Part shown: in pieces, positions 42,346 to 51,411 of the stretch
Position numbering within the stretch: the first letter of the stretch is position 1
Layout of the letters: every line of letters starts with the position of its first letter
Assembly: GCA_963757155.1 (NCBI GenBank)
Contig: CAVWQS010000040.1
Span: 124,001 to 188,000, forward strand
Direction: 5' to 3'
DNA: 64,000 nt
DNA from: DASXQK01 sp963757155
Lineage (GTDB): Bacteria; Pseudomonadota; Alphaproteobacteria; Dongiales; Dongiaceae
Program-made: the position numbers and the translations under genes
Notes under the pieces: generated by a model
The model's input: the letters and a program-made list of their open reading frames with translations, nothing else
Database searches by the model: none
What the model was told of the DNA's origin: nothing

Positions 42346-43184
42346 TGAAACCTCCCCGTTGATGAAGACCGCTTGTGCCGTGTGATGAAGGCCGTGGCCC
42401 GGTCCAGCCACGCGCCCTTTGTCTCGCCGCAATGATAGCTGGCGGTGAAATGATCCAGCCCCGGCAGAACCAGCCGCTCGACGACGATGTCCTTCGCCTG
42501 GAGCGCCGCGGCCATTTCTTCCGCCTGGGGGATCAGATGGGGAAAGTCGCGCTCGCCATGGGCGATCAGGAAGGGCGTGCGGTCGATGATGCCAAGAACC
42601 GGGCTGGCCTCGGCTTCGGTCGCACCCTCGCCCAGGAAGCGCGGGCGGTTCGAGAGGCCCGATCCCTCGCCGAAGCGATAGACTCCCGAGACGGGCAGGC
42701 AGCCGCTGAGCGGATTGGCCGCGAGGCCGCGGCGGCGCCACCAGCCGTCCCGGGTCGCGAGCAGGGCCGCGTAATGGCCGCCGGCGGAGTGGCCGCCGAG
42801 GAAAAGCGAGTCCTGGCCGATCTGCGCCCGCAGCAGCGCCACCGCATCGGCGCAGTCCTCGAAGCCGGCCGGAAAGACATGGGCGGGCGCCAGGCGATAG
42901 CCGATGGACGCGAAGTCGAAGCCGGCCCCCGTGACGGCCGGGGCCATGAAGGCCATCCATTCCTTGCAGCCATTGGTCCAGCCGCCGCCATGGATGAAGG
43001 CCAGCATCGCCCCGCTCGGCCGCGGGCTGCGATAGATCAGCACCCGCTGATAGGGATCGCTGCCATAGGCGAGATCCTCGCCGCCGGCCGTCACACCGGT
43101 GCCGAGCGCCCTGACGCGGTCGTCATAGGCCTGGCCGACCGGCGAGAGCGGCTCCTGCGGGGGATAATCGGCCAAGGTCATCAT
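42342..43184 (-). CDS. Alpha/beta hydrolase, BNA7/arylformamidase-like
   Basis: A 280-residue esterase-like hydrolase. It has the HGGGW oxyanion motif (FIHGGGWTNG), nucleophile GGHSAGGHYAALLATR (GHSAG), acid in IAHGERDFPHLI and His of LPGLDHFTASYHCGETKGAW. Kynurenine formamidases of the BNA7 type share this layout, so cleavage of an N-formyl amide is a reasonable guess; that is the step after 2,5-dihydroxypyridine ring opening. Overlaps both neighbours by four bases. Confidence 0.82.
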   Translation of the reverse strand: MMTLADYPPQEPLSPVGQAYDDRVRALGTGVTAGGEDLAYGSDPYQRVLIYRSPRPSGAMLAFIHGGGWTNGCKEWMAFMAPAVTGAGFDFASIGYRLAPAHVFPAGFEDCADAVALLRAQIGQDSLFLGGHSAGGHYAALLATRDGWWRRRGLAANPLSGCLPVSGVYRFGEGSGLSNRPRFLGEGATEAEASPVLGIIDRTPFLIAHGERDFPHLIPQAEEMAAALQAKDIVVERLVLPGLDHFTASYHCGETKGAWLDRATAFITRHKRSSSTGRFQ

Positions 43185-45514
43185 GACGAGGCTTCCGCCT
43201 GCATGATGGCGTCGAGCACCCGCTCGCAGGTCATGGGCAAGGCGCGGTGGCGCTGGCCCGTCGTGAGCGCGAGGGCATTGGCGATGGCGGCGGGCACGGC
43301 GTTGATCCCGATCTCGCCGACGCCCTTGGCGCCGAAGGGCCCGTCCGGCTCGGGCGCCTCGATGATGATCGCATGGATGTCGTAGGGCGTGTCGCGGCTG
43401 CCGGGCACCTTGTAGTCCATGAGCGAAGGATTGGCGAGACGGGGCCCGTCCCAGACCATCTCCTCGACCAGCGCGAAGCCCATCCCCTGGACGAAGGCGC
43501 CTTCGAGCTGGACTTCGACCAGCTGCGGATTGATCGCCCTTCCGACATCGGCCGCCGACCAGGCCTCCACGATCCTCGTCTTGCCCGTGACCTCGTCGGT
43601 CTCGGTCTCGACGACGACGGCGCCGAAGGAGAAGACGCCGATCCGCGGGAAGGGAAGACCCTGGGCCAAGGCGCGCTTGGGGTCATGGGTCATCCGCTCG
43701 AAGACCAGGCTGTGGTCGCCGGTGATCGGGCCGCCCTGGGCCCAATGGGCGCGGCCCGAAATGGCGGCGAAGGGGACCTCGGCCTGGGGCACGCCGACGA
43801 TGCCGACGCGCCCGCCGGGCCGGAGCTCCAGGTCGCCGATGGCGCATTCCAGCATCTCGCTGGCATGCTGCTTCAGCTTCTGCTCGACATCGCGGGCGGC
43901 GCCGACCACGGCGCGGCCGGTCGTATAGGTGACCCGGCTGGCGGTGGTGCCCCAGTTATAGGGCGAGCCGTCGGTATCGGGGCTGGCGATGGCGACCTGC
44001 TCGACCGGGATCTTCAGCGCCTCGGCGCAGATCTGGGTCAGCACGGTGTCGGAGCCCTGGCCGATATCGGTGGCGCCGGTGTTGAGGACGACGGAGCCGT
44101 CCTCGAGCATGCGGACGGTGGCACCGGTTCCGAGCAGCCCCGAGATATGGGCGGCGGCCGCCACGCCGAGGGCGCGGCGCTTGCTACCCTGGCGCGTGCT
44201 GCGCGGCCGATCCTGCCACCCGCTGGCGCGCTCCACCGCATCGAGGCAGGCGGCGAGACCGTTGGAGAGGACCTGTTGGCCGAGGAACCAGGTATCGCCG
44301 GGGGCGATCATGTTCTGGCGGCGGAGCGCGATCGGGTCGATGCCGAGACGCGTTGCGATCTCGTCGATCTGCTGCTCGCCGGCGAAGCACATCTGCGGCT
44401 GGCCGAAGCCGCGAAAGGCGCCGAAGCGCAGCTTGTTGGTATAGACGAGACGGCCCTGGGCCCGGCGATGGGGGAAGCGATAGGGGCCGGATGACATGAG
44501 CAGGCTGTAGCCCAGCACCCCCGGGCTGTCGTCGGCGAAGGCACCGCAATCCAGCAGCACCTCGACCTCGCGCGCCACCAGGGTGCCGTCGCGCCTGGCG
44601 CCGGTCTTCATCCGGATCTTGAAGGGATGGCGGGCGCGGACGATCTCGAAATCCTCCTCCCGCGACAGGATCAGCCGCACGGTGCGCCGGCATTTCAGCG
44701 CCAGCGCCACGGTGATCGGCTGGACATGGGCCTCCATCTTGTTGCCGAAGCCGCCGCCGACCCGCGGCGTCAGGCAGCGCAGCTTGGCCATGGAAAGGCC
44801 GAGGGATTCGCAGACATTGGCCTGGACGCGAAACACCGACTGGTTGGCCGACCACAAAGTGACGCGGCCGCCGGGCTCGAACTCGGCCAGGGCCCCGCAG
44901 GGCTCGATGGCGACATGGGCCTGGGCCTGGGTGGTGAATTCGCCCTCGACGATGACGTCGCAATCCGCCCAGGCGGCATCGACATCGCCTTCCTCGAAGC
45001 GCGTGCGCGAGGCGACATTGCCCGACGATCCCGCGTCGAACACCTTGATGTAGTCGGCCAGCTTCTCATGCAGGATCGGCGCCCCCGGCGCGATGCCCGC
45101 CTCCGGCGAGAGCACCGCCGGCAGCTCCTCATAGTCGATCTCGATCAGCCGGCAGGCGGCGCGCGCCTGGGCCTCGGTCTCCGCGGCGACGGCGGCGACG
45201 GGCTCGCCGACATAGAGCGTCTTGCCTTTGGCCAGGGCATGCTCGTCCTTGATGAAGGCCCCCATCCGGCCCTCGCCGACATCATCGCCGGTGAGCACCG
45301 CCACGACGCCGGGGGCGGCCAGCGCCGCGGCGATGTCATAGCCGCGGATGCGCGCATGCGGGTAGGGACTGCCCAGGATCGCGGCATGCAGCATGCCGGG
45401 GCGCTGCAGATCGGCGATGTATTGCGCCTCGCCCAGCACCTTCTCGCGATTCTCGAGCTTGGGAATCGAGCGGCCGACGGCGATGCCTTCCGGCACGGTT
45501 GCCTGGTCGGTCAT
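43181..45514 (-). CDS. Molybdenum hydroxylase large subunit (xanthine dehydrogenase family, molybdopterin-binding)
   Basis: The 777-residue Mo-cofactor subunit of a three-part hydroxylase that inserts water-derived oxygen into an N-heteroaromatic ring or oxidises an aldehyde/CO. Motifs: GRSIPKLENREKVLGEAQYIADLQRPGMLHAAILGSPYPHARI, VGEPVAAVAAE, CLTPRVGGGFGNKMEAHVQPITVALALKCRRTVRLILSREEDF (cofactor site), FRGFGQPQ, and GAKGVGEIGINAVPAAIANAL with the catalytic Glu of KGVGE. Start at 45514 overlaps the 2Fe-2S gene; a longer frame upstream is not used. Mo cofactor type (with CMP or not) cannot be read from this. Confidence 0.93.
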   Translation of the reverse strand: MTDQATVPEGIAVGRSIPKLENREKVLGEAQYIADLQRPGMLHAAILGSPYPHARIRGYDIAAALAAPGVVAVLTGDDVGEGRMGAFIKDEHALAKGKTLYVGEPVAAVAAETEAQARAACRLIEIDYEELPAVLSPEAGIAPGAPILHEKLADYIKVFDAGSSGNVASRTRFEEGDVDAAWADCDVIVEGEFTTQAQAHVAIEPCGALAEFEPGGRVTLWSANQSVFRVQANVCESLGLSMAKLRCLTPRVGGGFGNKMEAHVQPITVALALKCRRTVRLILSREEDFEIVRARHPFKIRMKTGARRDGTLVAREVEVLLDCGAFADDSPGVLGYSLLMSSGPYRFPHRRAQGRLVYTNKLRFGAFRGFGQPQMCFAGEQQIDEIATRLGIDPIALRRQNMIAPGDTWFLGQQVLSNGLAACLDAVERASGWQDRPRSTRQGSKRRALGVAAAAHISGLLGTGATVRMLEDGSVVLNTGATDIGQGSDTVLTQICAEALKIPVEQVAIASPDTDGSPYNWGTTASRVTYTTGRAVVGAARDVEQKLKQHASEMLECAIGDLELRPGGRVGIVGVPQAEVPFAAISGRAHWAQGGPITGDHSLVFERMTHDPKRALAQGLPFPRIGVFSFGAVVVETETDEVTGKTRIVEAWSAADVGRAINPQLVEVQLEGAFVQGMGFALVEEMVWDGPRLANPSLMDYKVPGSRDTPYDIHAIIIEAPEPDGPFGAKGVGEIGINAVPAAIANALALTTGQRHRALPMTCERVLDAIMQAEASS

Positions 45515-45987
45515 GGCGCCAGCTCCGCGGCGGCGGCCAGCACGGCGTCGACGATCTTGCGATAGCCGGTGCAGCGGCAGATGTTGCCCGAGAGGGCCGC
45601 CTGCACCTCCTCGACGCCGGGACGCGGCGTATCGGCGATCAGGCGGCGCGCCGAGATCAGCATGCCCGGGGTGCAGAAGCCGCATTGCACCGCGCCCCGC
45701 TCGGCGAACTGGCGCTGCAGCACCCCCATGGCCGGATCGGCGCCCGCCCCCTCGATGGTGATGATCTCGCGGCCTTCGCAGGCGGCGGCCAGCGACAGGC
45801 AGCCGCGCACCGGCCAGCCGTCGATCGCGACGGTGCAGGAGCCGCAGACGCCCTGGTTGCAGCCGCGCTTGGCGCCGGTGAGGGCGAGCTGGTCGCGCAG
45901 CACCGTGAGCAGCGTGTCGGCGCCCTCGACGGATACCCGTCGTTGCCGGCCGTTGACGGTCAAGGTCAGATCCTGACGGGCCTCCAT
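45511..45987 (-). CDS. Molybdenum hydroxylase [2Fe-2S] subunit
   Basis: A 158-residue two-cluster protein. The plant-type ferredoxin part has GCNQGVCGSCTVAIDGWPVRGCLSLA, and the helical part has CGFCTPGMLISARRL and GNICRCTGYRKIVDAVLAAA. Passes electrons from Mo to FAD. Start 45987 overlaps the FAD-subunit stop (TGATG). Confidence 0.95.
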   Translation of the reverse strand: MEARQDLTLTVNGRQRRVSVEGADTLLTVLRDQLALTGAKRGCNQGVCGSCTVAIDGWPVRGCLSLAAACEGREIITIEGAGADPAMGVLQRQFAERGAVQCGFCTPGMLISARRLIADTPRPGVEEVQAALSGNICRCTGYRKIVDAVLAAAAELAP

Positions 45988-46829
45988 CAGGCGGCCTCCC
46001 GCGATTCCCGCAGATCGGCGAGTGCGGCGGCCAGCAGACGGGGAATCAGCCGCCGGCGGTAGTCAGCGCTGCCGCGGACGTCGTCGACCGGATCGGATGC
46101 CTCGACCAGCAGGGCTGCCGCTTCGGCGACCGCGCGCGGATCCTCGAGGCGACCGGCAAGCGCCGCCTCGGCGGAGTTGAGCCGGATGGGCGCCGGGCCG
46201 CAGCCGCCGACCGCGATGCGGACGGTCTCGCCTTCCCGGGCCAGCGCCACGGAGGCGATGGCGAAATCGCCGCTGGTGCGGGCGAGCTTGCGATAGAACG
46301 AGGTTGCCGGCTTCGATGGCGGCAGATGGATCGCCGTCACCATCTCGCCGGGCTCCAGCGCCGTCGTATACCAGTCGAGAAAGAATTCGCGGGCGGGGAG
46401 GCGCCGGTTGCCGCCGGCATGGGCGATCTCGATCGCGGCATCGGCGGCGACGAGGGCCGGCGGATAATCGGCCGCCGGGTCGGCGAAGGCGATGGAGCCG
46501 CCCATGGTCCCCATATTGCGGACCACGGGATTGGCGATCACGCCGGCCGCCTGTCGGATCAGGGCGAGGGAGCCGGCGAGGCGCGCCTCGCCGGCCGTCT
46601 CGCGATGGCGGGTCATGGCGCCGATGCGCAAGGCGCCGTCGGGCGATGCGGTGATCCCGCGCAGCTCGGCGATGCCGTCGAGGGCCACCAGCAGGCGGGA
46701 TTCCACCAGCCCCGCATTCATCATTGCGACCAGAGTGGCCCCGCCGGCAAGGCAGCGCGCCTCGGGCTCGGCAAGCAGCCTCAGGGCTTCGGCGAGGCTG
46801 TCGGGCCGCAGCAGCCGAGGGCCGCTCAC
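45987..46829 (-). CDS. Molybdenum hydroxylase FAD-binding subunit
   Basis: A 280-residue flavin subunit: LRPDSLAEALRLLAEPEARCLAGGATLVAMMNAGL (FAD motif AGGATL), GTMGGSIAFADPAADYPPALVAADA (second FAD motif GGSIAFADPAAD), LDWYTTALEPGEMVTAIHLP. Completes the S-M-L trio, here in order FAD, 2Fe-2S, Mo. Overlaps the CoxG-like gene upstream by four bases. Confidence 0.94.
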   Translation of the reverse strand: MSGPRLLRPDSLAEALRLLAEPEARCLAGGATLVAMMNAGLVESRLLVALDGIAELRGITASPDGALRIGAMTRHRETAGEARLAGSLALIRQAAGVIANPVVRNMGTMGGSIAFADPAADYPPALVAADAAIEIAHAGGNRRLPAREFFLDWYTTALEPGEMVTAIHLPPSKPATSFYRKLARTSGDFAIASVALAREGETVRIAVGGCGPAPIRLNSAEAALAGRLEDPRAVAEAAALLVEASDPVDDVRGSADYRRRLIPRLLAAALADLRESREAA

Positions 46830-47284
46830 CGGCTGCTCTCCTGCTCGACCTTGGCGCGGAAATTGCCGACGAATTCCTCGCCGATGCTCTGGGCCTTCTT
46901 CTTCATGACGCCCAGGCCGAATTTGCCGAGCCGGCCGGTGACCGAGACCTCGGAGACATAACGGACCTCGGTGGTCGCCGAGTCCTGGGAGAGAAGCTCC
47001 AGCTCGTTCTCGGCCGAGACGATGCTGGCCCGCGTGCCTTCCTCGCCCCGGGTCACGGAGATCACCCGCCAGGGCGGGGTCTCCTCGGTCACCTCCACGA
47101 TCAGGCTGAAGCGCGCGCTGATCGGACCGACCTGGATCTTGACGATGGCGCGATAGGTCTTCGCATCGACCACCTCGATGGATTCGCAGCCCGGGATGCA
47201 GCCCGCCATCAGCGCCGCATCGGTGATCTGCGTCCAGACCCGCTCTTGCGGCGCGGCGACGATGAAGCTTCCCTCGAGACGCAT
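46826..47284 (-). CDS. CoxG-like SRPBCC-family protein
   Basis: A 152-residue START/SRPBCC-fold protein of the CoxG type: MRLEGSFIVAAPQERVWTQITDAALMAGCIPGCESIEVVDAKTYRAIVKIQVGPISARFSLIVEVTEE. CoxG proteins accompany molybdenum hydroxylases (CO dehydrogenase, nicotinate-type enzymes), where they help anchor or mature the enzyme. No membrane helix here. Sits directly before the FAD subunit gene, which fits that role. Confidence 0.88.
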   Translation of the reverse strand: MRLEGSFIVAAPQERVWTQITDAALMAGCIPGCESIEVVDAKTYRAIVKIQVGPISARFSLIVEVTEETPPWRVISVTRGEEGTRASIVSAENELELLSQDSATTEVRYVSEVSVTGRLGKFGLGVMKKKAQSIGEEFVGNFRAKVEQESSR

Positions 47285-47315
47285 GGCTGGCTCCCTCTCG
47301 GCTCGGCCCGATGCG

Positions 47316-48395
47316 TCAGCGCGACACGCGCGGCACGATCATCTTGGGATCGACGATGCGACCTTCCTCGACCACGACGGTTCCGTCCAGGGCGATGGTG
47401 CAGCCGCGCATCGGCACGTCGTAATGGCCGCGGGTCTTGCGCTTGCCGCCGCCCTGGGTATTGGGCCCGGTCGAGAACAGGAAATTGCCGGGGAAGCTGC
47501 GCGCGGCGGCGCGGCTGCGCTCCGGCGCATCGCCATAGAGGGCAATGGAATCCCAGCGGCATTGGGGATTGAGCCCCCAGCCGGCGTGAGATACCGCATA
47601 GGGATCGCGATCGCCGGCGAAATCCTCGCCGTCTTTCAGCCAGTCGCGCATCAGCGCCGCATCGAGCCCGCCCTGGATGCTTGTGATATGGCCGCCCTCG
47701 ATCTCGAGGCGGACCTCGTCCTGCACATAGCGGCAATAGGGCAGGATGATGATGTCGCCGGGCTGAAAGACGACCCGGCCGGCGGCGCTCTCCTCGTTGG
47801 GGAAGGTGTGGAGCAGGCCTACGCCCCAATGGTCGAAGCGGCCCGGCTCATCGGCCATGCCGTACTGGCTCATCACGGGATATTCGCCGCAGGCATAGGT
47901 GAGGTCGGTCCCGGCTGCGCTGGTGACGCGGACTGATTTGGTCTTCTGGTAGAGCCCCTGGGCGTGGAGCACCGCCTCCTTGAGGCCGGGGGGCGATTGC
48001 AGCTGCTCGAGATCGTCGGGCGCGTCGATGATCATCTGCACCCGCACCTTGTTGTTCATCACCTGCCTCAGCCAGGCCGAGAACAAGGGCACATGGAAGA
48101 TCAGGACCATGTCGCAGGCCATCAGCGCCTCGAGCGTGCCCTTGCACTTGCCGATGGTGGGCACCCCGACCTTGGTCCAGCCGGGGATCGCATTGACGCA
48201 CATCTCATAGATATCGGCGCCGAGGTCGTCGGCCGCGGCGAAGGCCGCCTCGATATAGTCGCGGCGCGTGCCGAGATCGCTGACGATGGCGATGGTCTCG
48301 CCCGGCTTGATCTTGCAGAGCTCGAACTGCTTGCGGAACAACAGGGGCAGCTTCGCCGGATTGACTTCCTGGCTGCGCACCGCGGCGTGCAACAT
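47316..48395 (-). CDS. 2,5-dihydroxypyridine 5,6-dioxygenase-like protein (NicX family)
   Basis: A 359-residue protein of the M29-aminopeptidase-like fold that includes NicX, the Fe(II) dioxygenase opening 2,5-dihydroxypyridine to N-formylmaleamate in nicotinate degradation. Iron-ligand candidates fall where NicX has them (His265, His318, Asp320 as I recall): His270 in YAVSHAGWG, and His324 and Asp326 in GHYDVP. Other blocks are QFELCKIKPGETIAIVSDLGTRRDYIEAAFAAA and CGEYPVMSQYGMADEPGRFDHWGVG. Start at 48395, preceded by GGGAGAGAGGG; upstream in-frame starts (TTG at 48470) lie inside the promoter. First gene of the operon. The true substrate could be another dihydroxylated ring. Confidence 0.82.
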   Translation of the reverse strand: MLHAAVRSQEVNPAKLPLLFRKQFELCKIKPGETIAIVSDLGTRRDYIEAAFAAADDLGADIYEMCVNAIPGWTKVGVPTIGKCKGTLEALMACDMVLIFHVPLFSAWLRQVMNNKVRVQMIIDAPDDLEQLQSPPGLKEAVLHAQGLYQKTKSVRVTSAAGTDLTYACGEYPVMSQYGMADEPGRFDHWGVGLLHTFPNEESAAGRVVFQPGDIIILPYCRYVQDEVRLEIEGGHITSIQGGLDAALMRDWLKDGEDFAGDRDPYAVSHAGWGLNPQCRWDSIALYGDAPERSRAAARSFPGNFLFSTGPNTQGGGKRKTRGHYDVPMRGCTIALDGTVVVEEGRIVDPKMIVPRVSR

Positions 48396-48441
48396 CGCCC
48401 TCTCTCCCTGCCTGTTTGCCATTGCGTTGATGGCCAAACGG

Positions 48442-48478
48442 ATTAAAACCGAATAGGGTTCGGTATTCAATACCGAAC
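48442..48478 (-). promoter_or_regulatory. Promoter and 21-bp perfect palindromic operator of the nicX-like operon
   Basis: GTTCGGTATT and AATACCGAAC form a perfect dyad around a single C at 48458-48478. On the minus strand TTGAAT (48465-48470) and TTTAAT (48442-48447) are 17 bases apart, so the operator covers the -35 box. The divergent TetR gene starts 25 bases beyond it. Confidence 0.85.
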
Positions 48479-48503
48479 TTCATTCGTTATAGGATTCGAA
48501 GCC

Positions 48504-49094
48504 ATGGCGCAGGTCAAGAAGAGCGAGGTCAGGGAGCGCATCCTCGCCGCGGCCGCCGGGCTCTTCGCCGAGCGCGGCTATGCCGGCGCCACGATCGGCC
48601 AGATCGCCAAGGCGGCCGGCATCGCGCCCTCGAGCGTCTATGTCTATTTCAAATCAAAGCTGGAGATCGTCTTCGCCATCTACGATCCCTGGCTCAAGGA
48701 GCATCTCGAGCTGCTGGCGCGCGAGGTCGAGGCGCTCGCCACCGCCGAGGCCAAGGTCTTCCGCGTGGTGCAGAAGCTCTGGCGCGACATCCCGGCGGAC
48801 CGCAATGGCTTCGCCAACAATCTGATCCAGGCGATCTCCTCGGCCACCCCCGAGGATTGCTACGATCCCGCTTTGCTGCGCTGGACCGAGCAGAAGATCG
48901 CGAGCCTCCTGCGCGGCGCCCTGCCCCCGGACCGCGCCGCCGAGATCGACTGCATGCGCTTCGCCCATATCCTGATGATGGCCTTCGACGGCTTCGCCGT
49001 GAACTACAGCATCAACCGCGCGATCTATTGCGACGATGCCATGATCGAGCAGATGTGCGGCGCGATCCTGGGCGGCTCTTTCAAGCAAGTTTGA
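48504..49094 (+). CDS. TetR-family regulator, divergent from the catabolic operon
   Basis: A 196-residue TetR repressor. HTH at about residues 8-54: VRERILAAAAGLFAERGYAGATIGQIAKAAGIAPSSVYVYFKSKLEIVFAIYDPW. The C-terminal ligand domain (LLAREVEALATAEAKVFRVVQKLWRDIPADRNGFANNLIQAISS) is typical of aromatic-acid responsive members but not specific. The 108-base gap to the nicX-like start holds the palindrome, so this protein very probably represses both itself and the operon. Confidence 0.92.
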   Translation: MAQVKKSEVRERILAAAAGLFAERGYAGATIGQIAKAAGIAPSSVYVYFKSKLEIVFAIYDPWLKEHLELLAREVEALATAEAKVFRVVQKLWRDIPADRNGFANNLIQAISSATPEDCYDPALLRWTEQKIASLLRGALPPDRAAEIDCMRFAHILMMAFDGFAVNYSINRAIYCDDAMIEQMCGAILGGSFKQV

Positions 49095-49200
49095 ACCACA
49101 GAGACACAGAGGCACAGAGAAGAGCAAGTTTTTGACGCGCACCTGACACCCCAGAGGCGCGCTCGCTTGCTTCTCTGTGGCTCTGTGTCTCTGTGGTGAA
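49094..49200. repeat. Long inverted repeat of the CCACAGAGACACAGAG type
   Basis: AACCACAGAGACACAGAG...GCACAGAGAAG at 49094-49127 is inverted as CTTCTCTGTGGCTCTGTG...TCTCTGTGGTGAA at 49165-49200. Nearly perfect arms of about 33 bases. It stands between two convergent genes (TetR and MarR) and can act as a bidirectional terminator. This repeat type is found scattered in many unrelated bacterial genomes. Confidence 0.85.
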
Positions 49201-49228
49201 TATTCTTCTTCCGCTCTCTTTCGGAGGA

Positions 49229-49744
49229 TCAGGTTCCTTCTGCCGAAGCATGAGCGGTGACGGAGCGCTTCATGGCGGCGAGGCCCTTCATCAGCAGCTC
49301 GATCTCGCTCGCGTCGAGCCCGGCGAAGAGCTCGGCCAGCCACATCTCATGGGCCGCGGCCATGCGCGCGAAGGCGGTCCGGCCGGCGCGGGTCAAGGTC
49401 ACCACGCCGACGCGCCGGTCGCCGTCGACACCCTCGCGCCGGATCAACCCCTCCTTGGTCAGCCGCTCGACGAGACCGGTGACATTGCCATTGGTGACCA
49501 TCATCCGCTTCGAGAGCTCGCCGAGGCGCAGGCCCTCCTTTTCGCGGTCGAGCTGGGCCAGGAGATCGAAGCGCGGCAGGGTCACGCCGAATTCCGTCCG
49601 GAGGCGCCGGCGCACCTCGGTCGAGATCAGATTGCTGCAGCTCAGCACCCGCAGCCACAGCCGGAGCTCCGCCTTGTGATCGGCGGGCGCGCCATGGACG
49701 ATCGCCTCCATGTCGCGGGTGAGCTTTGCGGGGAGTGCGGTCAT
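49229..49744 (-). CDS. MarR-family transcriptional regulator
   Basis: A 171-residue winged-helix regulator: ELRLWLRVLSCSNLISTEVRRRLRTEFGVTLPRFDLLAQLDREKEGLRLGELSKRMMVTNGNVTGLVERLTKEGLIRREGVDGDRRVGVVTLTRAGRTAF. Regulators of this type control benzoate- and aminobenzoate-CoA operons and release DNA on binding the aryl-CoA. The ATG at 49744 would overlap the ligase TGA once one base is removed from a G7 run (49776-49782), so the apparent fusion with the ligase is not accepted. Confidence 0.9.
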   Translation of the reverse strand: MTALPAKLTRDMEAIVHGAPADHKAELRLWLRVLSCSNLISTEVRRRLRTEFGVTLPRFDLLAQLDREKEGLRLGELSKRMMVTNGNVTGLVERLTKEGLIRREGVDGDRRVGVVTLTRAGRTAFARMAAAHEMWLAELFAGLDASEIELLMKGLAAMKRSVTAHASAEGT

Positions 49745-51394
49745 GTCGACACACCCGCGGTCTGTTGCGCGCCGCGGGGGGGCCGCCTCGCTGCGCAAGC
49801 GGAAGCGCTGCAGCTTGCCGCTATGGGTCTTGGGCAATTCGCTGCGGAATTCGATGGCGCGGGGATATTTATAGGGAGCGATCTCGGCCTTCACATGATC
49901 CTGCAGCGCCTTGACCATCGCGGCATCGCCGCTGCGGCCGGGGGCCAGGACGACGAAGGCCTTGGGGATCATCCCGCGCTCTTCATCCGGCACGCCGATC
50001 ACCGCGCATTCCACGACGTCGGGATGGGTCAGAAGAGCGACCTCCACCTCCGGCCCGGCGATGTTGTAGCCGGCGGAGACGATCATGTCGTCGCAGCGCG
50101 CCTGGAACCAGAAATAGCCGTCCTCGTCCTCGATATAGGTGTCGCCGGTGATGTTCCAGCCCTCCTCGACATAGGCGAGCTGGCGCGGATCCTCGAGATA
50201 GCGGCAGCCCGTCGGGCCGCGCACGGCAAGCCGTCCGGGTGTCCCGCGCGGCAGCTCCCGGCCTTGCCCATCCACCACCCGGGCCTCATAGCCCGGCACC
50301 GGACGGCCGGTGGCGCCAGGGCGGATCTCCTCCTCCCGCGCCGCGATGAAGATATGCAGCATCTCGGTGGCCCCGATGCCGTCCATGAGCTTGATCCCGG
50401 TGCGCGCCTCCCAGGCGTCGAAGATCGGCTTGGGCAGGGTCTCGCCGGCGGAAACGCATTTGCGCAGGCTCCGCGGCGGCGCGCTTCCCATCTTGGCGAG
50501 CATGGCGCGATAGGCGGTGGGAGCGGTGAAGCTGATGGTGGCGCCGAAACGGTCGATCGCGGCGAGCAGCTCGTCCGGCGTCGCCTTCTCGAGAAGAACC
50601 GACGAGGCGCCGACCCGCAGCGGAAAGACGACGAGACCGCCGAGGCCGAAGGTGAAGGCCAGCGGCGGCGAGCCGATGAAGCGATCTGACGCCGTGGGCC
50701 GAAGCACATGGCGGCCATAGCCGTCCGCGATCGCCAGCACGTCGCGGTGGAAATGGAGCGTTCCCTTGGGCTCGCCCGTCGTGCCCGAGGTGAAGCCGAT
50801 CAGGCAGACATCCTCGCTCGATGTGTCGCAGGCCGTGAAGCGGGGCGAGGCCGTGGGGATGAGCTGCAGCAGATCCTCTTCGCCGGTCCCGCCGACGCTC
50901 ACGATCCTCTTCAGCACCGGCGCCATGGCCTGGGCCTTCTCGAGCTCATCGCTGAGCCGCGCATCGCAGATCGCGAGGCCGATCCGGGCCTTCTCGATGG
51001 GAAAGGCAAGCTCTCGGGCGCGCAGCAGCGGCATGGTCGCGACCGCAATGCCGCCGGCCTTCATCACGGCAAGATACACGGCGACCAGCATCGGGTTGTT
51101 GGCGGCGCGCAGCAGCACGCGATTGCCGGGGACAAGGCCGAAGCGCCCGACCAGGAGATTGGCGATCCGGTTCACCAAAGCCGCGAGCTCGCCATAGCTC
51201 AGGCTCTGGGTGGGGGAGATCAGGCAGGGGCGGTCGCCGTCGCCCGCCTCCACCCAGCGGTCGAGCAGCTCGCTGACGCAGTTCAGGCGATCGGGATAGC
51301 GGAACTCCGGCCGGTCGAGAAGCAGGACCGGCCATTGCTCGGGCGGCGGCAGGCGGTCGCGGATGAAGCTGTCGACATGGGCGCTCGGGATCAT
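49741..51394 (-). CDS. Aryl-CoA ligase, benzoate/2-aminobenzoate-CoA ligase family
   Basis: An AMP-forming ligase activating an aromatic acid to its CoA thioester; by context 2-aminobenzoate or salicylate. Motifs: CLIGFTSGTTGEPKGTLHFHRD (P-loop), GIGATEMLHIFIA, NITGDTYIEDEDGYFWFQARCDDMIVSAGYNIAGPEVE, and the C-terminal Lys in LPKTHSGKLQRFRL. Start at 51394 with GGAGGG seven bases upstream. As given, the frame runs on into MarR because of an extra base in a C7 run (49776-49782); with six C it stops at 49741, giving 550 residues. Confidence 0.9.
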
Positions 51395-51411
51395 GGAGAA
51401 CCCTCCGATGG

